Positions 1-7,245 of a DNA stretch of 18,548 nucleotides are shown one piece after another; within the stretch, counting starts at the first letter, position 1, and each line of letters starts with the position of its first letter. The notes under the pieces were generated by a model. That model was not told the DNA's origin. It ran no database searches and saw nothing but the letters and a program-made list of their open reading frames with translations. This DNA comes from Anaerolineales bacterium UBA1136 (GTDB lineage: Bacteria; Chloroflexota; Anaerolineae; Anaerolineales; UBA11657). The position numbers were made by a program, and so were the translations under genes. Location of the stretch: positions 1,990 through 20,537 of the forward strand of contig DCAJ01000051.1 of the NCBI GenBank assembly GCA_002311455.1, given 5' to 3'.

Positions 1-748
1 CCAAATAATTTAGTATCATGTTAGATATAGTTTTTATGTCATGGTACTCAGTTCCTGCTATGTTATACACTTCTCCTGGCCTAAATATTTCTGGGAGACA
101 TATGTTGGCCAAGGTGCGTACTGTATCATCGATGTATGAAGAAGTGCGATGGTGATCAAGATATACGGTGTAGGGAATATTGTGTAGAGCTCGGTAGATG
201 AACTGGCAAATTACACTTCGGTAGTTGGAGTACTGTTCCCCTGGTCCATAGGTGTTGAATAAACGCACTCGTACTGTTTCTGTGCTGAAACGTGCCGCTG
301 AGTTCATGATTTGCATTTCATTGACCCACTTGGATATGGCGTAATCATTTAACTGTCTTATGGGATGTTGTTCTGGAACTTCTTCCGACATCAAGTGTTT
401 CCAGTCCCCGTAGATTTCTGAACTACTACTGAAGCACATACGAAATTTATGTTGTTCCTGAAGTCGCAGCATATTTTTGGTACCAATAGCATTAGACTGC
501 CATAGTTGATAATAATGGTCCTCACCATTTGTCCTGCCGAATTCCGCTGCAAGATGGTATACAAAGTCTGGCTTTACCGTATTTATAACATGTTCAACTT
601 GCTGATAATTAGCAATATCACAACGTATATAGTTGAGGACGGATGCATGGGGTAAATCACATACCCACACTCGGTTCTCAAGTCTTTGTAGCTCTTGGCA
701 GAGCTGGGAGCCGATAGCTCCCAATCCACCAGTGACTAGTATTTTCAT
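1..748 (-). CDS. NAD-dependent epimerase/dehydratase (extended SDR), 3' end cut by window edge
   Basis: Extended short-chain dehydrogenase/reductase acting on a nucleotide sugar; the exact substrate cannot be told. Reading back from the ATG at 748 gives 249 codons with no stop before the edge, so the C-terminus is missing. Visible are an N-terminal Rossmann motif GGLGAIG (residues 7-13), HLAAE (66-70), SSSSEIYG (107-114) and the catalytic Y136-xxx-K140 in DYAISK, followed by RLFNTYGPG. The usual GDG stretch after the substrate loop is replaced by LDHHRTSSYIDD, which differs from typical UDP-glucose 4-epimerases. The start lies 4 bases after the stop of the upstream glycosyltransferase, so the two are surely co-transcribed with the flippase. 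Family is secure; product specificity (4-epimerase versus 4,6-dehydratase) is open. Confidence 0.9.
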   Translation of the reverse strand, partial: MKILVTGGLGAIGSQLCQELQRLENRVWVCDLPHASVLNYIRCDIANYQQVEHVINTVKPDFVYHLAAEFGRTNGEDHYYQLWQSNAIGTKNMLRLQEQHKFRMCFSSSSEIYGDWKHLMSEEVPEQHPIRQLNDYAISKWVNEMQIMNSAARFSTETVRVRLFNTYGPGEQYSNYRSVICQFIYRALHNIPYTVYLDHHRTSSYIDDTVRTLANICLPEIFRPGEVYNIAGTEYHDIKTISNMILNYL

Positions 749-752
749 AATT

Positions 753-1919
753 CTATATAATCCCTACTTGGTTAATTGTATGCTGGGCACGAGCAATCCA
801 GGTATGTTTGCCTACATCAGTCCGAGCATTGGTAGCAATATGATGACCTAGTTCTGGACTGTTTATAAGCCGGCTGATAGCAGCATTTAGTGATATAGTG
901 CTACCTGGAGATACTAACAGAGCGTTGTGCTCATCTGTGAGCAGTTCTCTTAGCATGGGTATATCGCTGGCTATGATTGGGCGGGAGGCAGCCATATATT
1001 CGAACAATTTCATTGGAGATGCCCAACTAGATGTATCTTCACCACTGGGAGTATAAACGTGTTTTTCATAAGGCATGATTAGTATATCGGACGCTGCCAA
1101 GTATAGCGGCACCCTTTCGGGAGCTTGATAACCTGCAAAATGCACATTGTGTGCGCCTAACGTTCGCGCTTTGTGCTTCCACTTACATACTTCTTCGCTA
1201 TTATGTCCTCCCACAATCATTACTTTAACTGCTAATTTAGTAGCAGATTCAAACAAGATGTCTAATCCGCGGCCTTTATACAATCCGCCTACATACACTA
1301 TCCATGTACCATGTTCCATGTTGAGTTGTTTGCGCGCGTCTTTTGCCGACATATTAGTATTAAATCTAGTTGTATCAACTCCACTAGGAGCAACCACTAA
1401 TCTATTATGTGCGAATCCCATTTGATTTATATAAAGGTCTCTCAAGCTGTTGGTTATTGCTACAATCATTCCTCTTGGGTGTGATTGTAGCAATCTCAAC
1501 ATCAATCGTTCTTTGAGTGATGCTGGTTTTCCGTGAACTTCCACGATAGCATGCATTCCTAGCATCAATCCAAGAATTGGAGCTGTAACATCACGTCCGC
1601 GCGTATAGCATAGTATGCTTTTTTCGCGCTCCTTCAATATTGCCTGCAGTTGAAACATATCAAAAGGACGAGGACCATTACTGCGAGGCAGCTGCTTAAT
1701 TTCAAAGTTTGGCAGTACGTTATAGTATTGCTGAAGACCAGTTGCTGACAAAATGCCATTATTTGGTTCTAGAGCAACTAATTTTACCTTAGCTCCTACA
1801 GATGCGAAGGCTGCGCACATTTGCATTACTTGGATACCACTCGCCTTAGTTGCTGGAAAAGTATGGCTTGTAATGTATAGGAGTTTTAGGTGGGTTTTGA
1901 TTGCGTTCTCCCAGGCCAC
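753..1919 (-). CDS. GT4-type glycosyltransferase (GT-B fold)
   Basis: Cytoplasmic sugar transferase, likely adding a sugar from an activated donor to a lipid-linked glycan. The 388-residue protein has the two-domain GT-B layout: an N-terminal acceptor half beginning LKLLYITSHTFP with GIQVMQM (residues 29-35), then a C-terminal donor half with SGVDTTRF (179-186), VGGLYKGRGLD (210-220), FAGY (261-264) and the GT4 signature SPMKLFEYMAASRPIIASD (301-319). The length fits the family. The first codon is GTG at 1919; no ATG, GTG or TTG lies between it and the first conserved strand, and no good Shine-Dalgarno precedes it. It overlaps the flippase reading frame by 34 bases, implying translational coupling. 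Donor and acceptor are unknown. Confidence 0.92.
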   Translation of the reverse strand: MAWENAIKTHLKLLYITSHTFPATKASGIQVMQMCAAFASVGAKVKLVALEPNNGILSATGLQQYYNVLPNFEIKQLPRSNGPRPFDMFQLQAILKEREKSILCYTRGRDVTAPILGLMLGMHAIVEVHGKPASLKERLMLRLLQSHPRGMIVAITNSLRDLYINQMGFAHNRLVVAPSGVDTTRFNTNMSAKDARKQLNMEHGTWIVYVGGLYKGRGLDILFESATKLAVKVMIVGGHNSEEVCKWKHKARTLGAHNVHFAGYQAPERVPLYLAASDILIMPYEKHVYTPSGEDTSSWASPMKLFEYMAASRPIIASDIPMLRELLTDEHNALLVSPGSTISLNAAISRLINSPELGHHIATNARTDVGKHTWIARAQHTINQVGII

Positions 1920-3235
1920 AGTCTTATGTCTGGTATTCTAGAAATGTACCACAAAATTAGAGCACTCCATACCCAATAATTTGTTACTAGTGCTATGGCA
2001 GCTCCAGTTGTACCCCAAATAGGTGTTAGGATAAATAGCAATCCTATCGTTACGACGGCACTTATAAGGTTGATTGACATAAGTTGACGAGCTTTACCCA
2101 AAGTGAGCATTAGTCCTGGAGCCCATATTAATGGTAGCCATATGTGCGTTAGCATAATGATATAGAAAATGGGCAATGCTGCGATGTACTCCTTACCAAA
2201 TACCAGAGGCACCAGAGTTCCGGATATTGATAGAAATAGAGTTATTGAAATTGCCATTGCTATTATCATCCAACGTGTTATGCTTCCAACAAATTTTGGT
2301 ATGTACTCACTTCCGCGCTCATGGTATAGCTTTGCAAGCTCTGGATATATGGCAGAATAGATTGGATTACTTAGTCGACTTACATATGTGGCTAACTGTT
2401 TGCCCATCTTATACAATCCGATGCTGTTTATATTGACGAACAATCCTAGTATAACTACATCAGCCTTTTCTGTAGCAACTTTTCTGAGTCCATCTAATTT
2501 CATGCTAAATAGCATTTTGCGGATTTCATGTTGATGGTTCTGAAGTATGCCTAAGTCAGTTTTCCACCAGTTGGCGCCGCATCGCAATTGAAGCCTGTAG
2601 TTTGAGTATATTAGGAGAATTATTGACTGTATAATTGATACAGCAGTAACAGCAGTTAGATATCCTATTACCCCTCGGCTATTGAGCAATACTGTAGCTA
2701 CAAGCAGGAAAGTAGCTATTGAAGACAATGCATTAACTACAGAAAGCCACCTGAACCGATTTAGTACTCGTAGCACAGAGGTGGTTGTGCCAGTAGTTGA
2801 GGCGAAGTAATCACGGAGTATGATTACACGGAACAGTATGGCGCCGTCAGCTGAATCTAGTAGCCACAAGCTAAGTGTGGGTGCAACAATATACATTATT
2901 GCGCAGCTTGCGGTAGCCAGAGATATGTTTAGTATTAGACCAAGCTTGACTATAGCGAGTGCTTCAAAGTTCTGGTCATTGGATAGATACAAGCTAAGAT
3001 ATTTGACTATGGTTTTCCGTGTTTGTATTCCAAGCAATGATCCCGCTAGACCCACCCAACCAACAATTAACATGGCTTTCCCATATCCTTCTGTACCAAG
3101 CAGGCGAGCTACTAGAGGGAATTGAAGCACGCTTACAATTAAAGCCACGGCTTCGGCAGCTAATAACCATCCACTATTCCGTGCCAATCTTTGTAGAGCT
3201 GCGTCTACTACAGAATTTCTTATTTGGGCAAACAC
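1886..3235 (-). CDS. Polysaccharide flippase (Wzx/MATE-like, MOP superfamily)
   Basis: Integral membrane protein of 449 residues with about 12 to 14 hydrophobic helices, for example SGWLLAAEAVALIVSVL, AMLIVGWVGLAG, WMIIAMAISITLFLSIS and AAIALVTNYWVWSALILWYI. The N-terminal pattern of gliding along PLVARLLGTEGYGKAMLIVG is typical of Wzx/RfbX-type exporters that move undecaprenyl-linked oligosaccharide across the membrane; KADVVILGLFVNINSIGLYKMGK in mid-protein is also typical. The start is a GTG at 3235 preceded by a weak purine-rich AAGAGATAA. It leads an operon with the downstream glycosyltransferase and epimerase. A teichuronic-type or O-antigen-like substrate is an inference from these neighbours; no Wzy polymerase is seen nearby. 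Confidence 0.9.
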   Translation of the reverse strand: MFAQIRNSVVDAALQRLARNSGWLLAAEAVALIVSVLQFPLVARLLGTEGYGKAMLIVGWVGLAGSLLGIQTRKTIVKYLSLYLSNDQNFEALAIVKLGLILNISLATASCAIMYIVAPTLSLWLLDSADGAILFRVIILRDYFASTTGTTTSVLRVLNRFRWLSVVNALSSIATFLLVATVLLNSRGVIGYLTAVTAVSIIQSIILLIYSNYRLQLRCGANWWKTDLGILQNHQHEIRKMLFSMKLDGLRKVATEKADVVILGLFVNINSIGLYKMGKQLATYVSRLSNPIYSAIYPELAKLYHERGSEYIPKFVGSITRWMIIAMAISITLFLSISGTLVPLVFGKEYIAALPIFYIIMLTHIWLPLIWAPGLMLTLGKARQLMSINLISAVVTIGLLFILTPIWGTTGAAIALVTNYWVWSALILWYISRIPDIRLWPGRTQSKPT

Positions 3236-3309
3236 TTATCTCTTATCAGAGGCATCTATTTTCATTCTGATGGCCTTTGTTTTCTGTTTATGCTAGCAAA
3301 TCTTACTGC

Positions 3310-3339
3310 ATTATATTCATTTCATTTTACTTAGCACAA
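3310..3339 (-). promoter_or_regulatory. Candidate promoter of the flippase-glycosyltransferase-epimerase operon
   Basis: On the minus strand a perfect -10 TATAAT (plus coordinates 3310-3315) is preceded by TTGTGC (3334-3339) at 18 bases. It lies in the 107-base gap just after the acetyltransferase stop and predicts a leader of about 65-70 bases before the GTG at 3235. The -35 box is weak. No intrinsic terminator was found in this gap for the upstream gltA-GNAT unit, so read-through is possible. Confidence 0.4.
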
Positions 3340-3342
3340 TTC

Positions 3343-4200
3343 TTAGTAATTGAAATTATAAGTCCATATATGTGCAACTTGTCCAATTAATTGGAAATCC
3401 AGACTTTGGTACAGGCTTATTGATGCACAGTTATCATTTTGAGTAACCACTTCAGTTACTGGATATTTAGCATCTCTATAGTGTTCGAGCATGTTCACTA
3501 TAAGTGCTCGTCCGATTCCGTGTTGCTGGTATTCTGGTGACACTGCTAGTCTAGCTATAAATGGTACATTAGTATCCATGGTTGCCAACAGATAACCTCT
3601 GCAGGAGTTGTTGACTAATGCTACTGTGGCATATTTAGCTTTTTGTAACGCCATTTTTAGCATGTGACTTGAATGTTGCCACATAGTGTTAAACGCATCA
3701 TTGTCTACAGAAATGATTTCACTCAAATCGTTGTGGGTGGCTTGTCGGATCTTGGCCAATGATTGAGTGTTGGTAGGCATACTTTTGTGTTTGCGTCTAA
3801 GTACTACAATTTCACCAATGTTCTTATAATTCCAAGAATTTAGTAGTGTTTCGGACCAATCGCTGGTACTTAGCGCACCAACACAATCTATTTCTTGTTT
3901 CTGTAATGTATGTTTGATTCTGTTCCACAGTAAACCCATAATATCGACACTATGTTTAAAATTACATGATGCTGCTAGGCGCACCCATGCAAATTGAGTA
4001 TCTTCCCGGGGTATAGATAATACACCTACTATTTCCTCATCATCTATACCAACATGACAAGGGTAATGTTTCAGCATTTCTGCTGGACTTAACCAATCTA
4101 GATTTTGGTGTACACGATTGCTTGAGGACAGCAATTGTAAGATTTCTTGATGTTTTGTGGGTTGCCCAAGGCGTGTTGTTATTCGAGATTGCGAAATCAA
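3343..4200 (-). CDS. Tandem-domain GNAT family N-acetyltransferase
   Basis: Acetyl-CoA-dependent acetyltransferase of unknown target. The 285 residues look like two GNAT units: a degenerate N-terminal one (about 10-140, with EEIVGVLSI and WVRLAAS) and an intact C-terminal one (about 150-285) starting IRQATHNDLSEI. In the latter, motif A is LAVSPEYQQHGIGRAL (218-233), carrying the Q/H-x-x-G-x-G/A acetyl-CoA loop, and motif B is NDNCASISLYQSLDF (255-269). The start is taken as TTG at 4200 because an in-frame TAG lies 24 bases upstream and the next ATG is at residue 42; no clear RBS was seen. It follows the citrate synthase by 42 bases in the same direction. The target could be an amino sugar, a protein or a small molecule. 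Confidence 0.85.
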   Translation of the reverse strand: MISQSRITTRLGQPTKHQEILQLLSSSNRVHQNLDWLSPAEMLKHYPCHVGIDDEEIVGVLSIPREDTQFAWVRLAASCNFKHSVDIMGLLWNRIKHTLQKQEIDCVGALSTSDWSETLLNSWNYKNIGEIVVLRRKHKSMPTNTQSLAKIRQATHNDLSEIISVDNDAFNTMWQHSSHMLKMALQKAKYATVALVNNSCRGYLLATMDTNVPFIARLAVSPEYQQHGIGRALIVNMLEHYRDAKYPVTEVVTQNDNCASISLYQSLDFQLIGQVAHIWTYNFNY

Positions 4201-4242
4201 AGCAGATTGCTGTTTACAATTCTATAGTAGAGCTACAACAAA

Positions 4243-5532
4243 CTAGTTTCTCTGTTCCAAGGAAACATAATTACGCTTCATTTGACCCGTGTAAACTTGT
4301 CGTGGACGCGCAATACGTTGGTCCGTATCGTCAATAAGCTCCAGCCATTGAGCAAGCCATCCAGGGGCTCGTCCTAAAGCAAACAATACTGGAAACATAT
4401 CCACTGGGAACCCCATAGCTTGATAGATAATACCACTATAGAAGTCTACATTTGGATATAGACGGCGTGATATGAAATAGTCGTCTTCTAGAGCAATACG
4501 CTCCAGTTCTAGGGCGATATCTAGCAATGGGTTTCGACCAGTTACTTCTAGAACTTTCTCGGCAATATCTTTGATTATTCGTGCCCGTGGGTCATAATTC
4601 TTGTATACTCGGTGCCCAAATCCCATTAAGCGTAATTTTCCATCTTTTACCTGTTTGATATAACCTGGGATGTTGTCAACTTTGTCTATTTCAGTCAGCA
4701 TGCGGAGTACAGCTTCGTTGGCCCCACCATGAAGTGGGCCATAAAGGGCAGCTGCTGCTCCAGCCATTGCACTACAGGGGTCGGCATAGCTAGAACCAAT
4801 ATTACGCATAACTGATGTTGAGCAATTCTGCCCATGGTCTGCGTGCAATATGAACAATGTATCAAGAGCTTTGGCTAAAATGGGGTTTACTTGATAGTTG
4901 CCTTGGTTCATGTAATCCATCATGTATATTAGGTTTTCTGTGTAACTCAGAGAACTATCTGGATAATTATATGGCCTACCAATACGACGTCGATAAGTGA
5001 AAGCTGCCACAGTGGGGAGTTTTCCCAGTAGGCGCCATATTTGCTTTTGTCTTGACACAGGATTGTGAATATCCTTTGCATCTGGATGCAAAGTTGACAT
5101 GGCGGCAATTGTACCAATGAGCATTCCCATAGGATGGGCATCATACCGAAAAGTTTGCATTAGTTTCGCCAGGTTTTCGTGAATATAGGTATGATGCATT
5201 ACTCTTTCTTCCCAATGTTCCAAACTCTCTTTGTTGGGTAGTTCACCGTATATAAGTAGGTATGCGACTTCGAGAAAAGTGCTATGTTCGGCTAATTGCT
5301 CTATAGGATATCCACGATACATTAGTACGCCCTTGTCCCCATCAACAAATGTGATCTTACTGCTACAGGCTGCAGTATTTGTATAGCCAGGGTCGTACGA
5401 CATTATGCCAAAATCGTCTTTGTCCACCTTTATCTGGCGCAAATCCAAGGCGTTTATAGTGTTATTTTCAATTGAAAATTCGTAAGTGATATTAGTACGG
5501 TTGTCGGTGATTGTTAAAGTGTTTTCTTTCAT
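4243..5532 (-). CDS. gltA: Citrate synthase
   Basis: Condenses oxaloacetate and acetyl-CoA to citrate, the entry step of the TCA cycle, in the cytoplasm. At 429 residues it matches the longer bacterial type II form, including the N-terminal beta-strand extension (about 1-60) that begins TLTITDNRTNITYEF. The fold starts with YRGYPIEQLAEHS (72-84). Catalytic residues are all visible: H268 in GPLHGGANE, H307 in GFGHRVYKNYDPR and D363 in NVDFYSG; ILHADHGQN (228-236) and the C-terminal RPRQVYTG are also typical. The ATG at 5532 has only a weak RBS. It is divergent from recA and followed by the GNAT gene. Type II enzymes are often NADH-regulated, but that cannot be judged here. Confidence 0.97.
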   Translation of the reverse strand: MKENTLTITDNRTNITYEFSIENNTINALDLRQIKVDKDDFGIMSYDPGYTNTAACSSKITFVDGDKGVLMYRGYPIEQLAEHSTFLEVAYLLIYGELPNKESLEHWEERVMHHTYIHENLAKLMQTFRYDAHPMGMLIGTIAAMSTLHPDAKDIHNPVSRQKQIWRLLGKLPTVAAFTYRRRIGRPYNYPDSSLSYTENLIYMMDYMNQGNYQVNPILAKALDTLFILHADHGQNCSTSVMRNIGSSYADPCSAMAGAAAALYGPLHGGANEAVLRMLTEIDKVDNIPGYIKQVKDGKLRLMGFGHRVYKNYDPRARIIKDIAEKVLEVTGRNPLLDIALELERIALEDDYFISRRLYPNVDFYSGIIYQAMGFPVDMFPVLFALGRAPGWLAQWLELIDDTDQRIARPRQVYTGQMKRNYVSLEQRN

Positions 5533-5568
5533 TTAATCAACTCGCATTTTCTACGTCATATAGTAGCT

Positions 5569-5577
5569 TGTGGATAA
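5569..5577 (-). promoter_or_regulatory. Perfect DnaA-box 9-mer between gltA and recA
   Basis: Plus strand TGTGGATAA, that is TTATCCACA on the minus strand, the strict consensus for DnaA binding. It sits alone, 37 bases before the gltA start. By chance about 0.14 occurrences are expected for this 9-mer over both strands of a window this size. No cluster of boxes, no dnaA or dnaN gene and no obvious AT-rich unwinding element accompany it, so an origin is not claimed; DnaA-linked regulation or titration is possible. Confidence 0.4.
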
Positions 5578-5639
5578 CCCTATTTGTGCCATCCTAAGTT
5601 TGTGTTATTAACAGCTGCCTCTCAGGCCATCTTCAATGA

Positions 5640-5669
5640 ATTATACAATTAACTGAGCATAGATGACAG
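5640..5669 (-). promoter_or_regulatory. Candidate gltA promoter
   Basis: Minus-strand -10 TATAAT (plus 5640-5645) with CTGTCA as -35 (5664-5669, four of six consensus bases) at 18 bases spacing. It predicts a leader of about 100 bases before the gltA ATG, which would contain the DnaA box at 5569-5577. Based on motif match only. Confidence 0.4.
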
Positions 5670-5688
5670 ACAATCTTAAATATTACAT

Positions 5689-5717
5689 TTGCGTTGAATC
5701 ATAGAGTATTGTACACT
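5689..5717 (+). promoter_or_regulatory. Candidate recA promoter
   Basis: TTGCGT (5689-5694) and TACACT (5712-5717) are separated by 17 bases, giving a start point near 5724 and a leader of about 45 bases. No match to the Gram-positive LexA operator (GAAC-N4-GTTC) or the proteobacterial CTGT-N8-ACAG was found around it, so SOS control cannot be read from the sequence. Confidence 0.4.
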
Positions 5718-5740
5718 TTGACTTTAATTTACATCCTAGA

Positions 5741-5770
5741 GAGGCATGTAAATCAGGGAGGCATGTAAAT
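5741..5770 (+). repeat. Tandem 17-base duplication of the recA ribosome-binding segment
   Basis: The 13-mer GAGGCATGTAAAT occurs at 5741-5753 and again at 5758-5770, a period of 17. Each copy carries a purine-rich Shine-Dalgarno-like run (GAGAGG, then AGGGAGG) followed by ATGTAA, a start codon directly followed by a stop. Only the second copy runs into the true recA ATG at 5769, since the first continues ATC. The second AGGGAGG (5755-5761) is correctly spaced, 7 bases from the ATG. Confidence 0.7.
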
Positions 5771-6812
5771 GGTATCGAGTGGACGCGAAAAAGCATTAGA
5801 GACAACACTTGCTCAGATACAAAAGCGTTTTGGTGAGGGAGCATTGATGCGATTAGGAGACGCTGCCACTTTGGAAGTGGAATCTATTTCTACAGGCTGT
5901 ATTTCATTGGATATTGCTTTAGGAATTGGTGGTATTCCTAAAGGCAGGGTGACCGAGATTTACGGCCCTGAGTCTTCTGGAAAAACTACTCTTTGTCAGC
6001 ATATAATTGCTGAATCACAAAAATCTGGGGGTGTTTGTGCTTTTATTGACATGGAGCATGCTTTGGATCCTAGATATGCGGCTAAGGTAGGCGTTGACGT
6101 GGAGAATATGTATGTCTCGCAACCAGATACCGGGGAACAGGCATTAGAGATCGCGGACTCTCTGGTACGTTCCGGTGCAATTGATGTAATAGTGATTGAT
6201 TCTGTAGCTGCATTAGTTCCTAGAGCTGAGCTCGAGGGTGATATGGGTGATGCTACCATGGGAAATCAGGCACGTTTGATGAGTCAGGCATTGCGAAAAC
6301 TCTCTGGGGCCATCAAGCAGTCAAATACTGCAATGGTGTTTACTAATCAGCTTCGGCAGAAAATAGGCGTTATGTTTGGTAATCCAGAGACCACTACCGG
6401 TGGTCAGGCTCTAAAGTATTATGCAAGTGTACGACTGGACGTGCGGCGCCTGCAGGCAATCAAAATTGGTCAGGAGATCGTTGGAAATCGCGTTAGAGTA
6501 CGTGTAACAAAAAACAAAGTGGCACCACCCTTCAGACAGACAGAATTTGACATTATGTATGATGTAGGCATTAGTAAAGTGGGTGACTTGCTTGATCTCG
6601 GCGTTGAACATGAAGTTATTGACAAGCGAGGAGCTTTTTATAGCTTTGGTGAAACTAGGTTGGGACAAGGTCGCGAGAACTCTAAGCTATATCTAACTGA
6701 GCATATAGATATAGCTACTGAGATAGAGAAATCTATTAGAGAGATTGCTGCTCCGGAAAATGTGATAAATGCTAGTGCTATCAATGAAGATGCAGATAGT
6801 AATAGTGAGTGA
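5769..6812 (+). CDS. recA: Recombinase RecA
   Basis: ATP-dependent strand-exchange protein and coprotease for the SOS response. The 347-residue protein is full length: N-terminal oligomerisation helix (EKALETTLAQIQKRFGEGAL), Walker A GPESSGKT (66-73), catalytic region FIDMEHALDP (92-101), Walker B VIVID (140-144), L1 region EGDMGD (156-161), L2 region from FTNQLRQKIG to TTTGGQALKYY (191-218), and a C-terminal acidic tail. The ATG at 5769 has a strong AGGGAGG Shine-Dalgarno 7 bases upstream. Downstream come recX and rny on the same strand, but recX is separated by 433 bases and a terminator. Confidence 0.99.
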   Translation: MVSSGREKALETTLAQIQKRFGEGALMRLGDAATLEVESISTGCISLDIALGIGGIPKGRVTEIYGPESSGKTTLCQHIIAESQKSGGVCAFIDMEHALDPRYAAKVGVDVENMYVSQPDTGEQALEIADSLVRSGAIDVIVIDSVAALVPRAELEGDMGDATMGNQARLMSQALRKLSGAIKQSNTAMVFTNQLRQKIGVMFGNPETTTGGQALKYYASVRLDVRRLQAIKIGQEIVGNRVRVRVTKNKVAPPFRQTEFDIMYDVGISKVGDLLDLGVEHEVIDKRGAFYSFGETRLGQGRENSKLYLTEHIDIATEIEKSIREIAAPENVINASAINEDADSNSE

Positions 6813-6830
6813 GGATATAAATTTGTATTA

Positions 6831-6858
6831 AGTGCGGTTTGTTTGTGTAAACTGTGCT
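6831..6858 (+). other. Imperfect hairpin just after recA
   Basis: AGTGCGGTTT (6831-6840) can pair with AAACTGTGCT (6849-6858) over 10 positions including three G-U wobbles, with an 8-base loop. No T-run follows, so it is not a standard intrinsic terminator; it may protect the recA mRNA 3' end or be fortuitous. Confidence 0.3.
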
Positions 6859-6899
6859 ACGTAATGAAAATAGATTAATATTAGTGCTAGAATTGATAT

Positions 6900-6927
6900 T
6901 TGAGCACGGTCATGGTTGTATTATAAC
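6900..6927 (+). promoter_or_regulatory. Candidate promoter in the recA-recX gap
   Basis: TTGAGC (6900-6905) and TATAAC (6922-6927) at 16 bases spacing, giving a start near 6934. A transcript from here would include the perfect hairpin at 6961-6988 and meet the terminator at 7201-7231, or read through into recX. The stretch 6813-7245 otherwise holds no convincing coding frame. Confidence 0.3.
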
Positions 6928-6960
6928 TGCTTTTAGCTAACAAGCGATTTGAAATATGAA

Positions 6961-6988
6961 CTGAACCATAGTTATTGATATGGTTCAG
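6961..6988 (+). repeat. Perfect 10-bp inverted repeat (hairpin) in the recA-recX gap
   Basis: CTGAACCATA (6961-6970) and TATGGTTCAG (6979-6988) are exact reverse complements around the 8-base loop GTTATTGA. It is not followed by a T-run. It could be an RNA stem in a leader or small RNA, or a protein-binding operator; nothing in the sequence decides which. Confidence 0.7.
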
Positions 6989-7200
6989 GTAGAGTTGAAT
7001 AAAAGGGCCTTGAATTAATGGTGTACAAACAGACAATAATTGCAGCAACCATCAATGAAATGTTTTGGTCCTGTTATGTATAGACATATTTGATAAGATT
7101 GGCAGCGTTCTTGTAAGTTGCACCTGCTAAATTTTTTCACATCGCAGCTAATATTCTAGCAGTTACTATTCCGGAAGAGTGATACCGGTTATGTGTGGCG

Positions 7201-7231
7201 ACCGTGGCATTTTCAGAGCCGCGGTTTTTTT
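7201..7231 (+). terminator. Intrinsic terminator immediately upstream of recX
   Basis: Stem ACCGTGGC (7201-7208) pairs with GCCGCGGT (7218-7225) over 8 bp with one G-U wobble, 9-base loop ATTTTCAGA, followed by a run of T through 7231. This is the clearest rho-independent terminator in the window. It ends 14 bases before the proposed recX GTG and 3 bases before its GGGAG, so it must limit recX expression to read-through. A recA-recX terminator with partial read-through is known in E. coli. Confidence 0.8.
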
Positions 7232-7245
7232 GTTGGGAGTGTACT

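Noticed and set aside
4947..5144. Alternative minus-strand frame inside gltA, and antisense frames inside the glycosyltransferase and flippase genes
   Set aside because: Fully contained in genes with complete catalytic motifs; no independent RBS or family similarity.
5533..5768. LexA/SOS operator in front of recA
   Set aside because: Looked for GAAC-N4-GTTC and CTGT-N8-ACAG type palindromes; none found. A lineage-specific operator cannot be excluded.
7018..7083. A 21-codon frame in the recA-recX gap starting MVYKQTIIAATINEMF
   Set aside because: The only SD-like run (AAGGG) is spaced too far, there is no recognisable peptide, and such short frames are expected by chance.
7095..7139. Possible second terminator ending in AATTTTTT upstream of recX
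   Set aside because: Only a 4-bp GCAG/CTGC stem with a long loop can be drawn before the T-run, too weak compared with the clear terminator at 7201-7231.
7169..7189. Short palindromes TTCCGGAA and ACCGGT before recX
   Set aside because: Six- to eight-base palindromes occur by chance; they do not form a longer symmetric site or a stem with a T-run.
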